The position numbers were made by a program, and so were the translations under genes. Of a DNA stretch of 64,000 bases, positions 12,108 through 25,431 are shown in pieces. The stretch lies in the NCBI GenBank assembly GCA_001687465.1, contig LVLI01000085.1, positions 1 through 64,000 of the forward strand, read 5' to 3'. Source of the DNA: Halocafeteria seosinensis (taxonomy: Eukaryota > Sar > Bigyra > Bicosoecida). The stretch's first letter is position 1. Every line of letters starts with the position of its first letter. Below the pieces are notes generated by a model. That model ran no database searches and was not told the DNA's origin. It was given only the letters and a program-made list of their open reading frames with translations.

Positions 12108-15100
12108 ATGAATCGCCTCGCCCCGGGAGACCTCATCGAAGATGGTCTTTGGCGTGTCGTTGGGAAATTGGGGGAAGGGACCTACAGTGAGATCTTTGGA
12201 GGCATTAATCGCTACACAGGAGAGCTCGTCGCTCTCAAGACGGAACGACCACCTTCGGGAGCATCTTCTGAAACACCATCAGAAGTATTGTATTGGGAAA
12301 GTGCTTTGTTACAGCGTCTACAGCGCTATCCGTGCGCTCCTCGATTCCTCCGGTACACGAAAAAAGTCCATTCCTCGTCGCTTACGGAGGAATCAGGGGG
12401 TGAAGAACATACTACAGACTCTACAGAGAGGCGCAAAAAGGTGAATGTGCTGGTGATGCAAATGCTGGGGCCCAATATCACCCAAATACGGAAACAGCAG
12501 CCCCAAGGGAAATTCAGATTCAAAACAATCTGCCACATTGGTACGAATTCAGCCACGTTTGGGGGTCTTTTTCTCGATATTTGTGTATTCCTCTTGTTAA
12601 CATACTACAGGACTACAAATGCTGAGCTGCATTGAGGCGGTCCATCGGGAGGGCTTTGTACACCGAGATGTCAAACCGAGCAACTTTGTTATCGGCAAGG
12701 GCAGAGATGGAGCACGTGTGATACGCCTACTGGACTATGGGCTTTGCAAAATGTACTGTGATGAAAATGGAACAATCAGAGCTGGTATGAGTAAAGAAGA
12801 ACTCATGAATCTCGTATTGCGCACCTTGAATAGGCTTCCTATTTCCTCGCAGCTCGAAAGTCGGCAGAGTTTCGAGGGACCAGTATGTATGCGTCTCTCA
12901 ACACACACGCTCATATGGATATGGGACGGCGAGATGACCTTTGGTCGTTGTTTTATGTGCTAGTGGATATGCTACGTGGAGTACCCTGGAGAGTGTTTCA
13001 GGGGAAGCCAGACGGCAGACAGCAGTGCCAAAGGTCCAAAGAGGTATGCCAGAGATTTATGTTGTTTGGGCATTTAGGTATATCATGGCACTTTTTTTGC
13101 ATTTCAGTATTACCGAGATAATCCCGAGGAGCTTTTAGCTAGCGTTCCAGGAAAGAAACAATTTCTCGCCTTCCATAGACATATACTAAGGTGTGTGACG
13201 GATAAAAGTCGACTGTCTATGTGTCAACTTATCGCAACTTGTTTGATTCGGCTTATCTCAGTCTTAAATTTGAAAGCAAGCCAGATTACCAGTTCCTAGC
13301 GAGCTGTCTGTCAAAAGCGTCCCAAGAGGATGTGGAGACCAGAGACCTTTCACCTGTCTCTGACCCGCAAAGGATTAACCTACACCAATTGTATATAGAG
13401 GATTATACTAGTGGAGTGTCTCAAAAGGATGATCCAGACGCGACAATGGTAAATGTAGTGGCTCTTCCGGAACTAGATGCCCTTTCTCCAGTTCCGAAAG
13501 GATATTTCGACCTTGGGCGCTCGCTGGAAATGGAGCATACTGCTGATGGAAGCATGAAATTTACGACTGTATATTACCCGGTTCGATTCTGCTCTGACCA
13601 ACTCCTGCACTCTCGTGGAGGCTCATGGGATAAAGGCGAAGATAACTCTGGTGTTGAAATAGCCTCTATGAACAAGCACTGTGACAGCAACTTAATTTCA
13701 GTTTGCGCCATGGCAATCCTAGACAAGCACCCAGATGTCTTTTATCCGCTTCTCCTGTACACCTCAGGCCAACAGGAATTTCATCATGACCAACGATCAA
13801 AATTGCTCCAGCAAGTGAAAGAGGCGGTTCCACCGTCGATGCCTAAACCGGCTAGTGACAAAGAGGAGGACCATCTGAGCGCCCTGTATCAGGCTGCTCG
13901 ATGGACTGCCTTTTCTCTAGCCTTGGGCTCCACCCCATATGATTTCCCTTCTAGTTTTGCGTCCAGTGCGGTCACCGAAGGACTAAAGAATGAAGAAGAG
14001 CAGGGTGGAACAAAAATTGAAGAGACAACAGAGGAAACTCCTGCTGATGAAGCCAATGAAGTTCCGACAGGGGACACTAAGTCTCTATTAATGGAAAAGC
14101 CGAAGACGCTTGATAGTTTTATTCGATCGGGTCACAAAGTCTACTTTGATGAAGATCCTACGGAGCCAGTCAAGGAAGCTGGACCTTCTTCGGTACTCCT
14201 TCGGCAACATATAGCATTCGTTTACAGTGGCTTAGCGCTTAGTGCCCGCTATAATTCTGAGAAGACTGTCCCTTCGGAGATCTCGCAGCTGTTCCATTCT
14301 ATCGAGACGTTCTTGCGAAATGTGACTAAGACTTTGATTGACGCTGCCGAACCAACCTCCAATATTAGGTCGCAACGTTCGCTGAACTTGCTGCTGCAGG
14401 CCCTTACAGAAGTATCCCAATGGCTTCAAAAGAACGGGTCAAAGCCTCCAACGATGGAATTAACCACGCTGGGAATGGAAGCAGCCCAGGTGACCGATGA
14501 TAGTCCTAAAAGGCCAGAGCAATCGCCTGCTCCTACTCCTAAAGCAGTTACATCGGTAATATATGATCCGCCCTCTCCCAATAAAGTCATTTTGGCGACA
14601 AATGATCCTGAGATGAATATTGAAGAGAGGTGGCAATCGTGTTACACTGAAGAGTGCATCCATCGCTGCCAGCAGCTTCCAAATTTTGCGTCTCGTGTAT
14701 GGACCAACGTGCGAGGGTCTACAGATAAGCCAGAGGTAGATGGACAGCAGGTCTTGAAAGTCTCTGAGCTTGAGAGATTCCGTGGAATTTGTTCGACTGT
14801 ACTTGAGGAATGCAATTCAATTGCAAAATCTAAGGCCGTTTCTCTTTATAACTGGCTATTTTATTACAGTCGTATAGTAACAAGCGAAAAAACCTCAGCT
14901 GAACCTCCAGAGGCCTCCCCGGCGTCTGACCAGGCAGGGACTCATATAGACGAACGTGACACTTCTATATACGACGAAGTAAGCAACGATGCAGCTGATC
15001 CACTACGAAATGGCCGGTCTACGGGTGGAAGCGCGGCCACAAATGGAGCCACAGATTCGCATAGTTTGCAAGGATCGTCTGCTTCGGTTTCTCAACCGTC

Positions 15101-15584
15101 TTCTAGTGGTGGAGCTACTAACGCATCATCCAGTTTACACAGTATGCCAACCACTGCGGCCACTGCTGACCAAAAGTTTTTTTTCAGAAGACGCGGCTAT
15201 CAACCTTCGTCATCAACACCGCAGGACCAGGCACACGACCACTGGAAACCGGATGTCAACTATTTTCCAGATGATTATGATGGGTCACCTAATGGTAGTA
15301 GTAACCGAGATACCTATGATCGGCGCCCTTCTCGATCCAGGTCGCCAAGGTCGAGATCAAGATCCCGGTCAAGGTCACGGTCTCACTCCAGGTCACGGTC
15401 TCACTCCAGGTCCAACAGTGCGCGTCAGGGCTCACATTCCAGTTCGTCTTTGCTTGAAGTGCCGGGAGGAGCACTGAGTGGATATACACCGCCACCTGGA
15501 TGGAAAGTCCGTTCTCGAACCATTGTGTCATCGATGAGTAATCCGCAGTCCCCGGATAGCAGGAAGAAGTCGCGGCGATTTTAA
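12108..15584 (+). CDS. Tau-tubulin-kinase/CK1-superfamily protein kinase with C-terminal RS-rich tail
   Basis: Five exons join to 1,067 residues: 12108..12540, 12611..12784, 12853..13043, 13108..13190, 13262..15584. The kinase domain fills residues 10-330: GEGTYSEIF glycine loop, catalytic Lys44 (VALKTE), HRDVKPSN with Asp164, DYG at 186-188 instead of DFG, and GRRDDLWSLFYVLVDML, a TTBK/CK1-type motif with the plant-like relatives MLK. CK1-group kinases phosphorylate Ser/Thr. The long C-terminal half is low-complexity and ends with RSRSRSRSHS dipeptides, suggesting nuclear-speckle targeting or self-regulation by phosphorylation (inference). The upstream ATG at 12033 has no kinase homology. 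An apparent ATG at 13221 lies inside the last intron and is not a start. Family call secure; substrate unknown. Confidence 0.85.
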
Positions 15585-18185
15585 CCACTAGCACTAGCGT
15601 AGGCAGTGGACTAGTGAGACACGCCGTTGAAACCTCAATACTACGCATGCATGGGCACCCGATGGGAACACGGATCACATCAACACGTACCTCAATAGAC
15701 GAACCACAATGCTACACACAGCAGGTATTTATACATATGCTACTTAGGCGTGCTGAAAGCAAGAAACTACCCTTGCCTTTGATCGCACTTTTGCATCGCT
15801 TGTGAGTTTGCTTTCTCAAGGAAACCACTATACGGTGTACAAGGCACGCTCACTCGGGACACTGGAGGACAGGATTGCTACTGTCATGACACCGGTCAAA
15901 ACGCATGGGACTGCGGCGAGGGGCAAACTCCGCCCCAAAATGCAACACTGAAGCCAAATGGAAGACAGTACGCAGCTGGTTGCAATGAAAGCAACGGAAG
16001 GGAAGAGTCGTTCCTTTTCCGTATTGTTAATACTATGGAGCTGGCTGGCGATGCACAATTATGACCTCACGAAATGCAGATGCGGGAGTTTCAACACGAA
16101 CTGGTACAACAACAGTGTTTGAGGCTGCTTTCCGTTCTCGTTTCAAACGTTCACCAGACGGGTCTAAAATGTTGGCGCAAGTTTGCAGCGCTCTAGAATC
16201 GAACTTTTACAGAGAAGCAGTCGGCATAAACCTGGAGAAAGATACTGGAAGAAACTTGATGCGGCTTACGAAGCCTTACCACGGGGTACGTAAATCGAAC
16301 ATCTACGTCGTTCCATTAAACTCTGCAACTCAGAGCATTCACCGGCCTTCATAAAGCACTCTCAAACTGAATTTTAGTGAGTGTCCCATGGTAATCGCTG
16401 GTGGTACAGTATCAGAAACCAAAATCGCCCCATCTTTCTGGCCTTCGTGGGTAACAATGGTGATTACACCTTTGGAACCGTGGATGCTTGGTTTTTCCTC
16501 TCCGGTTTACGTATCTACTCGACGGAAACTGTACACTTGCGTAATCTGCAAGTCCTGATAACAGCTGTTAATAACTGCCCAGTAAACGTCGACCTGACTA
16601 AGAGTCGATAGTTCCGCTGTCGATACAAACCTTTTTCCAGTCAACCGATGGAGCTAACGATACATAGCATTTGTGTGAACTACAATTCCAAAAGTACAAA
16701 CGGTCAATTGCGTCGGCAGGTTCTTTTTGGACCGGGATGTCCGGCCTGCAACCGAGGTATTACAGTTAATACTCATAAAGAATATACAAGATGGTTGTTA
16801 ACATTATGTACTCTATTATAGAAGCTTTCCAATTTTATGCAGTTCAGTTACTCGTGGGTACTAGAGTGTTGGACACAGTGTCACAGTCAGAGTCGCTCCA
16901 CAGTGACACCATACCCAGTGTAGCGTTCATTTATACCGTGGGGATCTCCGGGACATGTGTATATATACATATTTGTATGCCAATATGTTCTTCTGTAGAG
17001 CTGAAGCTTGTTCATGTCCACGCTCATTCAACACCCGCCGGCGGAAGACGCATGGCGGCAAGCGAGGACTTTGAGGCAGTTGGCTTGTTTGACATCAATA
17101 GTATCACGATGAGTCATCGTCGATGACCAATGCCCGGAAAGGATGCGGACAGCAAATGTTCAGTCTACAGGATGTCTACGAGCACCTCCGATTTGGGCAC
17201 AACCATGTACTGGACAACCAGATAATATTACTGATAGCCAAACTGTTATCAATCACTGATAATTGTTTTTCCCAATTGGTGGGATAGCAATTGACGTCTT
17301 TGAACGTAATGGCGTCCCTGTGAAAACGGAATAGAAGTATTGTATGAGCTCAAACGAGTATTTCGTTTATACCATCGACCCAGGAGATCTCAAAGTATCT
17401 AGCACTATGTGTATTCTTCCAGATGTGCATCCTCCACTATGAGAACAGTACAGTAGGCTAGGCACAATTCAATGTGACAAATTGTTGGTGCAATTCTTGA
17501 ATCGTTACCCTGGTACTGCTATAACAATTATGACTTCTTGAATTACTAGTTTTGGTGGAAGTACAAATAATCATGAATGATGAGGTGGCGATGATGACGT
17601 GGTGTTCGATGGAATGTGTGTATGACGTGGTGGACCATCTGGTCCAGATGATCTGGAGACTCTGGACCATCTGGAGATTCTGGACCATGGTGATTGTACG
17701 ATGGTATGTGTGGTATGACGTGGTGGACCATCTGGACCATCTGGACCATGGTCCATGGTGGTATAGCTATTAGCATTCCTTTGTAGTTTAAATTTCTCCC
17801 TAAGGCGCAATACTAATGCATATGCAGCCCCCACACCTTCCTGGCTTTCTCCTAGTTTCTGAAATGCGTGTGCATTCCGAGTTTCAACAACTTGTCTCCA
17901 AGAAAAACGTCGCGGGCAAATTGTCGGGTTGATGTGAATGTCCGCCGGTATGAACTTCACACATGCAGACATTTGGCCGATTCCATGCGTATTGTTGATT
18001 CCCGGTTTTTCTCTCTCGTGTGCATCCATATATGCACATATTGTGTGCGCTTGTGCTTTTGGCTCATTTCATGTCTAAGGGGACTCTATAGAGACTAGAA
18101 AGAAGCGGAAAATTAGACGGGCTGTGACGTGGAGATCAGAAAATCAGAAAACCAGAAAACGGGGATAAGTATTGACTGTATTACG
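15585..18185. other. Long intergenic region with a possible orphan ORF and low-complexity DNA
   Basis: 2.6 kb with no recognised gene. One open frame at 16061-16354 (97 residues, FEAAFRSRFKRSPDGSKML in its middle) has gene-like composition and could be one exon of a small unknown gene, but nothing supports its splicing. GTACAGTA occurs at 16404 and 17448. A CCATCTGGA-rich repeat lies at 17600-17765. Confidence 0.4.
17600..17765. repeat. CCATCTGGA-rich minisatellite with a 91-bp higher-order copy
   Basis: A block rich in (T)GGACCATC(T) units. The stretch starting GATGGAATGTGTG at about 17608 and reading into GACGTGGTGGACCATCTGG is repeated about 91 bp downstream, near 17699. It generates overlapping spurious open frames on both strands. 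Confidence 0.7.
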
Positions 18186-21100
18186 ATGAAATTGCAGGTG
18201 CAGGTCGTTCAATACTTGTCCAAACGCTTTGGCGACTATGGGCTCTGGTTGATGCGCAATCAGACATTGGTGGTCATAGTCGTGTCACTCAGCTTCGTGG
18301 TATTCACACTCGGAACGACACTCATTACGTTCGAAGATGATGCCGCCTATCTCTTTGTGCCACATAGTACCCAAGCTAGTGAAGAAAGGGAAAAATTTCG
18401 AAATCTTTTCGGGTTCAACGGCAGCAGCCGCGCTGACATAATTTTTCTGGGAAGTGGGTCCGACCGCAACCTGTGGCGGAAAGAACGCCTACGCCCGATC
18501 CTGGAATTGCATCATTCCGTCATGGAAAACCAAAATGAGTTCGGAAAGAAATTGGAAGAGATTTGCGAGGAAGATGCCCCGGGAAGGTGTCGAATCCAAT
18601 CGATACTAGGCTGCATTGGGTTCGAAATTCCTGAAGGGAACGCCCCGTTGCCGGAAGTGGAATACCCGAGATGCATATCCCCATACAATCAGACTATCAA
18701 GCTCCCCGTGACCGTCAGTGAAGTGGTAATTTCGGAAACTGGGATTGTTGAACAAGTAGAAGTGTTGAGGATAACTTACTTCCCCCTCTCTCGGACAGAC
18801 GATCAGATTAAGCAGGCCGAAAGCTGGGAAGTTAAGGCTTTCTTGGAGTATCTCGACAATGAGGCTAAGGTCTTCAACAAGCAGAACAAAGGAGAGATTC
18901 AAGTGGTGTATAATTCCCGTCTAGGACTGGATCGTTCACTAAACGATGGACAAACAGAAGACCTCAGACTTGTTGGCTTTTCTTTCGTCTTCGTTGCGGG
19001 ATTCGCCATTCTAGCGAGTTCCAATTTAGGGTCGGGCGATGCACAGCATAGGGTAAGTATCGTTTTACGAAAACCCCTAGCTAGTCCCTCATATCGTGAC
19101 TTTCAAACTGCGTGTGTACGTTGCAGATTTTACCTGCTCAAGCTTCTATAATTTTGTCTCTCAGCGCTGTAGGCCCTGCCTTTGGTACCATGAGCTATTT
19201 CGGAGTACCATTTATTGCGCTGAACGGCGTCATCCTATTCTTGACGATAGGGATCGGAATAGACGATATGTTTATTCTGGTAGCATCTGTAAGTAATACG
19301 ATTCATGTTTCTTGTTTCTAGAGGATTACTGACTGATCACTTGAGACTGCAGTTTAACAGACAACCGCTCCACTTATCGCCTGCGGAACGTATCGGGAAA
19401 ACAATGGAAGAGAGTGGAGTAACGATAACGATAACGACTGTAACAGATATATTAGCCTTCATCATTGGTATTGCAAGTCCTTTCCGAGCAAGTAAGTACA
19501 GACTGTAGGGTGCGATACGAAGGGGTGATGAAATCACAAATACGTCCTGAGTCCAGTCCAAATTTTCTGTGCTTACGCTGCCTTATCCCTGTTTTGGGTT
19601 TACGTCCTGCAAATATCTGTTGTAAGTTTGCGTATTTTGGAATGTGTCACTATTACCCACTGAGTTAACCTCGAGCTTGCGGTCCCCAAATACAGTTCCT
19701 TATCGTGCTTGCCTATGACGCTGAAAGGGATAGGACTGATGGGCGTCTGATGGCGTCATTGAAGCAAGTGCTTGCAAAGCTCCGGAGAAAACTCGATGAC
19801 GCTGCTACGCAACGGGGCACGTCCAAAGAATCAGCTGCTGAGAAAGGCCATAAGAGTCAAACATCTGACCCACCAGAAAGTGTCGGAGAGTCCAACGGAG
19901 CAACTGATGACGCCGGCTGTCGCGTGGTTACTGAACCTTCCTCCACCGGGAGTACAAAGGCTTCGGTTACTCCCACTGAAACTTCCCGTATTCCCACCGC
20001 TACTCACCCCGAGCGAGTCCGAAGGCACTTTCTGCGCATTTTGTTTATGTTACCGCCTCACGACTACGTTTGGAAAACGCAGGATCTATGGATAGCTTCA
20101 ACAAGCAAGTGGATATTCACTCGCAAGTTGTTTTATGCCCTGTTTTTTATCATGTATGCACTTTACATCGGGTTTAGCATTTATGGGATTTTAAACTTGG
20201 ATGAGGGGTTACGGGTATCACAACTAGCAGCCGACTCTAGCCATGTTACGAAGTTTGATCCAGTGGACATCAAGTATTTCAGAGAAAGGAACGGGATACC
20301 AGTTCATGTTGCCGTGCATCAACCGGTGGAGTATAACTTGAAAAAGACAAGAGAAGAATTTCAGCGACTCGCTGTCCATATGCGAACTCAAGCGGAGATG
20401 TTGATATGTACGGACCCCACATGGGTAGAAGCATTTGAGGACTCTGTGGCGTCGTATAACGAAAATAAGGATGAATCCAATAAAATCGCGGATGACATGA
20501 CGGAAAGCGAATTCCGAATGATATTGCACCAGATGCTGACAGAGTCTCCCTATGGTGTCGATCTACGGTCTAAGCTGTCGCTTCAAAGACCCAGCAGAAC
20601 TTTATATGAAGCTGGAGATATAGTCAATCCCGTTTCGGACCTCGCCGATGGCGAGGACGTTCGCATCGTCGCCTCCTTCGCAACGCTTCGATCGAAACCA
20701 TTAGCTGCTGACACGGAGAAAGAAGTGAAGGCAATGCGGGAATCAAGGGATGCAGCCTCTTCCTTTGACACTGAAGTGTTTGATGGTAACTCTATTTTTG
20801 TTCACTCCGAATCGTTCTTCTTCGCTGAGCAATTCGCGGCGATTGTACCGGCCACCATTCTCCTGCTAAGTACGGCGGCAATTGCAATGCTTGGGGTAGC
20901 TCTGGTTTTACTGCCAAGCATTACAGCCGCTTTGGTAGTCGTATTTGGGCTGCTCTCCATTTTTGCCGGGGTTGTCGGTTTCATGCACCATTGGGGTTTG
21001 ACACTTAACACGGTGACAATGGTTAACCTATTGATTGCAATTGGCTTCAGCATAGACTTTACCGCTCACACATGTCACTCGTTTTTGCATTCTCCAGGAT

Positions 21101-21645
21101 ATCGTAGGGTCTTGGGATCTCACCTAGATGGCTTATTCTCAGAAGGACGAGCAAAGCCGGAAACGCGAAGCTTAAATGAAGAGAAGAGCAATAGTCAGGA
21201 AAATTCTGAACCTTCCAAGGAATGCCAGGCAGAGGTGAAAACGCTACTAATTTCCGAGAGACCGACAACCGAATACTCAATATATAGTGGTATTGAGGGT
21301 TGTATCGGGGGCATCTCGCGAAAGTTGCGTGCAGCTCAAACGTTGACAAACGTTGGAAGGCCAATTTTCAACGGAGGCATAAGTACGATTCTAGGAACAC
21401 TACTGCTCGCAGCCGGATCGACCTTCATATTTCGTTCCTTCTTCCGCGTATTGTTTTTGGTGCTTGTGCTCGGGTTAATTCATGGAATTGTTGTCATTCC
21501 CGTGATACTGAGTTTGGTAGGCCCTCAATCCATCTTCCCCCGAGATCCTCATGAGGATAGTCAGCCTGAGAAGGAGCCCGCAAAGGGACAAGATGAGATG
21601 AATTATATTGAGCAAGATGGCGACGTTAGTGATCCGCTTTCCTAA
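18186..21645 (+). CDS. Patched-related sterol-sensing-domain RND transporter, copy 1
   Basis: Five exons give 1,060 residues: 18186..19052, 19127..19288, 19353..19491, 19557..19621, 19696..21645. The architecture is that of Patched/NPC1/dispatched RND permeases: TM1, a large extracytoplasmic loop with Cys pairs and N-glycosylation sequons, the sterol-sensing domain TM2-6 with GIGIDDMF (331-336), a cytoplasmic linker after IVLAYDAERD, a second loop, and TM8-12 with IGFSIDFTAH (about 861-865), the acidic GxxxD-type proton-relay motif seen in Patched-related proteins. There is no NPC1-type Cys-rich N-terminal domain, so Patched-related is preferred to NPC1. Members move sterols or other lipids across membranes. 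The start is the ATG that aligns with the tandem paralogue at 22132; an in-frame ATG lies 57 bp upstream. Confidence 0.85.
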
Positions 21646-22131
21646 TGAAAGATGGACAAATACTGGTTACTTCTCGTGAACATCGGGAAATACTTCGTCT
21701 GCGCCGTTCCAGAGATGCAATGGTTACTTGTAAGGTCGGATGCGGCTGTGGACGTTGGACAGGACTAGACCTTGCAAGCTCCGAGTACCCTTTTCCGTCG
21801 GCACTACACGTGTACTAGCTGCAACACCAACTTAGTTTTTGATATGAGATTGCACATATATGGCGAAGCTTCGAACTTCCACTGCCTGACACTGACAGGC
21901 TGTCAGCTCCGCATCCCTGAGGGTTTTGTGAATGTCCCGCTGCGCTCTTTTATTCGGGCGGTAGTTTGATTCCACCGCGGGTGTTGATACCTCGAATAAA
22001 CATAGACTTATTCTCTCTCTGATGTAGTATCCATCTGTTGCTTCTTGTTACTGTTGTTGGCAGTGGCTTGACTCACCAAGCGTAGAAAGACGCTGACTCA
22101 TCCTGTGAGAAGTCACTCAGGGGGGAAGATC
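21646..22131. other. Spacer between tandem paralogues
   Basis: 486 bp between the two Patched-related genes. I see no gene or repeat in it. It should hold the 3' region of copy 1 and the promoter of copy 2. Confidence 0.4.
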
Positions 22132-25100
22132 ATGAAAGCACAAACACGATTGGTTGACTATTTATCCACTCAGTTCGGTAGATACGGTCGTTGGGTTGTC
22201 CGCCACTCCCGCCTCGTGTCGGCCGTCGTGGGAGCTCTGTTTGTAATCTTTACACTGGGATTAGTTCTGGTGGAAGGAGAAGATGACAGCGAGTACCTGT
22301 TCGCTCCCCGTGATTCGGAGGCATTGGACGACCGGAGTCGATTTCGAGATCTTTTCGGATACAACGGATCCAGCTACGCAGAGGTAATTTTTGTTGGAGA
22401 CGGAAACGACAAGAACTTATGGGAACCGACCAAGATGGAGGAAATGATTAAACTTCATCGTCGGATTCTGCAACTGGAAACTGGCGACGGCAAGAAGTAT
22501 GAGCAGTTGTGCGAGGAGGATTTTGCAGGTCAATGCAATGTTGATTCCATTCTCCGCTGCACAAACTTTTCGCTCAACGATGATGGAACTATCCCGGATA
22601 TCCAATACCCGATATGCACTAGCCCCGAAAACAACACGCTCAACGTTGCACCTGTCACTAGCACTGTCGAGCTGAATCAATTTAACGAAGTGACATACGT
22701 AGAAGCCCTAAAGATCGAGTACCACTTACTCGCCTCCACAAATAGCGAACGTACTGAGGCAAGGAAGTGGGAAAAAAGAGCATTTCTGGACTATATGGAG
22801 CGTGAAGCGGCCTCTTTCAATCGGCGAAATGATGGGAAACTGCGTGTCGTATACGACACAGACATTGCACTGGATGTCGCCCTGCAGGATGGTCAAACCG
22901 CGGACACCCCTCTCGTCGTTATCTCCTTTGTACTCATCAGCATCTTTGCTCAGTTGGCGAATGGTAAATGGGGAAAAGGAGAAGCCGCAAACAGAGTAAG
23001 TATGGAATGTACTTAAATTCCTCCCCTCAGTTGCTCATTCTGTTTGTAATTGGATTATTTGCTGCAGACACTTCCAGCTCAAATTGCTGTCTTTTTTGCT
23101 TTAATATGTGTCGGCCCAGCTTGGGGAATAATGAGCTACGGTGGAGTGCCCTTCATCGCTATGAACGGAGTTATACCTTTTCTCACCGTTGGCATTGGAG
23201 TCGATGATATGTTTATCCTGGTGGCCTCAGTAAGCTGGATTTCTGTCGGGTAAAGGATAGGAATTGTCTACACCTGTCGGCCTGTTTGATTTTGCAGTTT
23301 AATCGCCAGTCCTCAAAGCTGTCAACTGAGGATCGTATTGGGAAAACCATGGAAGATAGTGGGGTTGCTATCACAATTACGACACTAACTGACATGCTTG
23401 CTTTTGTTTTAGGAATTGCAAGCCCTTTCCGTGCTAGTAAGTGTGGTAACTTCTACACCTAGATTATGGCTGCTTTTTGAGACGGTTATCTCATGGTGCA
23501 GTTCAAATTTTCTGCGGGTATACCGCTCTTTCCATTTTGTGGGATTACATTTTGCAAATCAGTATTGTAGGTTGTATTGCTGATTAAGTATCATCTGCGA
23601 AAACTGCGTTGCATCTCTCTTCTTGCAGTTCTTAATCGTGCTGGCGTACGATGCCGACCGGAACAGGAATACTGACCCCTGCAAATGTACCCGCAGCGGA
23701 GCCGGTCACGGCGCTGATGAAGGTCGAGGTACTAGCGCGAAAGCGTCTGCCCAGCAGACGGCCGAGACGAAAAGGAGCACATTCGCAAAGTTAAAAGATG
23801 CAGTCGTCGACGTTTTCTTCTCGATTCCTCCTCAAGATTACGTTGGAAGATACCAAGACAAGTTGATTGGTCTAAAGTCACATAATTCGTTTCAACGGAA
23901 CTGGTTCTACTTCCTTGTGCTAGCGGGGTACATACTATACGTTTGTTTCAGCGTACTGGGCGTGGTCAACTTGGAACAAGGACTTAGGTTGGCGCAACTT
24001 GCTCCGGATGGTAGTCATATCGGAGATCACGAGGAAGTGGCTATCCAGTACTTTCGGAGCGAAAAGGGTTTGCCCTTGAACATCGTTGTGGTTGGCAATG
24101 TTGACTACAGATTAAAGTCCCAGAGAGATGAATTCCTTCGGCTGAAATCCCACATGGTAGACAGCTCAGATTTAATATCATCCACTGATGAAACATGGGT
24201 GGACAGCTTCGAAGAAACCCTTGCGGAATACAATCAGCAAGGGAATATCCCCGAAGATATGACGGACGAAGAATTCCAGTTCATTCTCGGAAAGATGTTA
24301 GAAGGATCCGACCGCGGTCGCAGCTTCCGGTCTGACTTGTCGCTTGTTGATTCGGAGGGGAACGTGTACCCTCAGAATTCCTTCGGACGCCTGGTGCAAA
24401 ATTTGAAGCAAAATGTCAGTGTACATATGCAAGCATCAAAAATGACGATACGATCAGTGCCACTTAATGCTGATACAACAAAGCAAGCTGACCTGATGCA
24501 GCAGTCGCGGAAGAGCGTATCTTCCTTTTCTAAAGAACGGCTTGGAAACGCTGACGTATTCGTATTTGCAGAGCCATTTGTGTTTTTCGAGCAGTTTGCC
24601 ATTATTGTTTCCGCTACGACGATGGTCCTTGGAACAGCACTCGTCGCCATGCTAGCGGTAGCACTCGTACTGCTACCGAGCTTCATTGCAACTCTAATCG
24701 TGGTGCTGGCACTAGCCTCTATTTTTGTTGGAGTGGTGGGTTTCATGCATCATTGGGGGCTTTCGTTGAACAGTATTACCATGGTAAATATGCTTATGGC
24801 AATTGGATTTAGTATAGATTTCACCGCTCATATGTGTCATGCGTTTCTTCATGCTAGTGGCTATGCGCGTTGTCTGGGGGAGAAGAATCTGGTTAACCGC
24901 ATCATCCACCATACTTCAGGAGATACGTATGAGGCGTCACCGCCCGAAGTTGAAAGAGACACAGAAACCCAAGCCCAAGGGAATTCCCGAAATGTCGCGA
25001 CTGCTGATATCTCGGGAATAGCCGTTCAGCAAGCTGGTGAAGAGGTCCTCGGAATAGAAGTACCATATCTCAAGGCAGTTCCCGCTATTTACGATGGTGC

Positions 25101-25431
25101 TGAGGGACTAGTTGGAGGAGTTTCCAGAAAGCTTAGAGGTGCGCAATCTTTGACAAACATGGGGAGACCACTACTCAACGGAGGTCTCAGCACTCTGCTA
25201 GGAGTGCTCGCTCTGGCAGGCGGCTCCACATTTATCTTTCGAGCGTTTTTCCGAATTCTTCTCTTTGTTCTTCTCTTTGGGATGCTTCATGGGGTGTTGC
25301 TGATACCCACTTTGCTGTCTGTTATTGGTCCGGGCACTATCCATACCCAAACGAGGAAAAATGGTAGCAGTTCTCGGGACGATTATCCCCACGAGAGCGA
25401 TCGAACAGACACGAGGGAAAAGCAAACGTAG
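22132..25431 (+). CDS. Patched-related sterol-sensing-domain RND transporter, copy 2
   Basis: Five exons give 1,010 residues: 22132..22995, 23068..23229, 23298..23436, 23512..23576, 23629..25431. Exons 2, 3 and 4 have exactly the same lengths (162, 139, 65) and phases as in the upstream gene, showing tandem duplication after intron gain. Conserved elements are YLSTQFGRYGRWV at the N-terminus, VGIGVDDMF in the sterol-sensing domain, IVLAYDADRN after it, and IGFSIDFTAHMCHAF in the second repeat. The linker after exon 4 and the region before TM11 differ most between copies, which suggests different regulation or partners. Likely a lipid/sterol permease of endomembranes or plasma membrane. Start chosen at the ATG matching copy 1; another in-frame ATG lies 27 bp upstream. 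Confidence 0.85.

Noticed and set aside
13221-13261. ATG that would start the 3' part of the TTBK kinase as a separate gene
   Set aside because: It lies in an intron (13191-13261); joining the exons restores the kinase frame into KFESKPDYQFL.
17458-18029. Several overlapping frames of 70-150 codons
   Set aside because: They come from the CCATCTGGA repeat and have repeat-driven composition.
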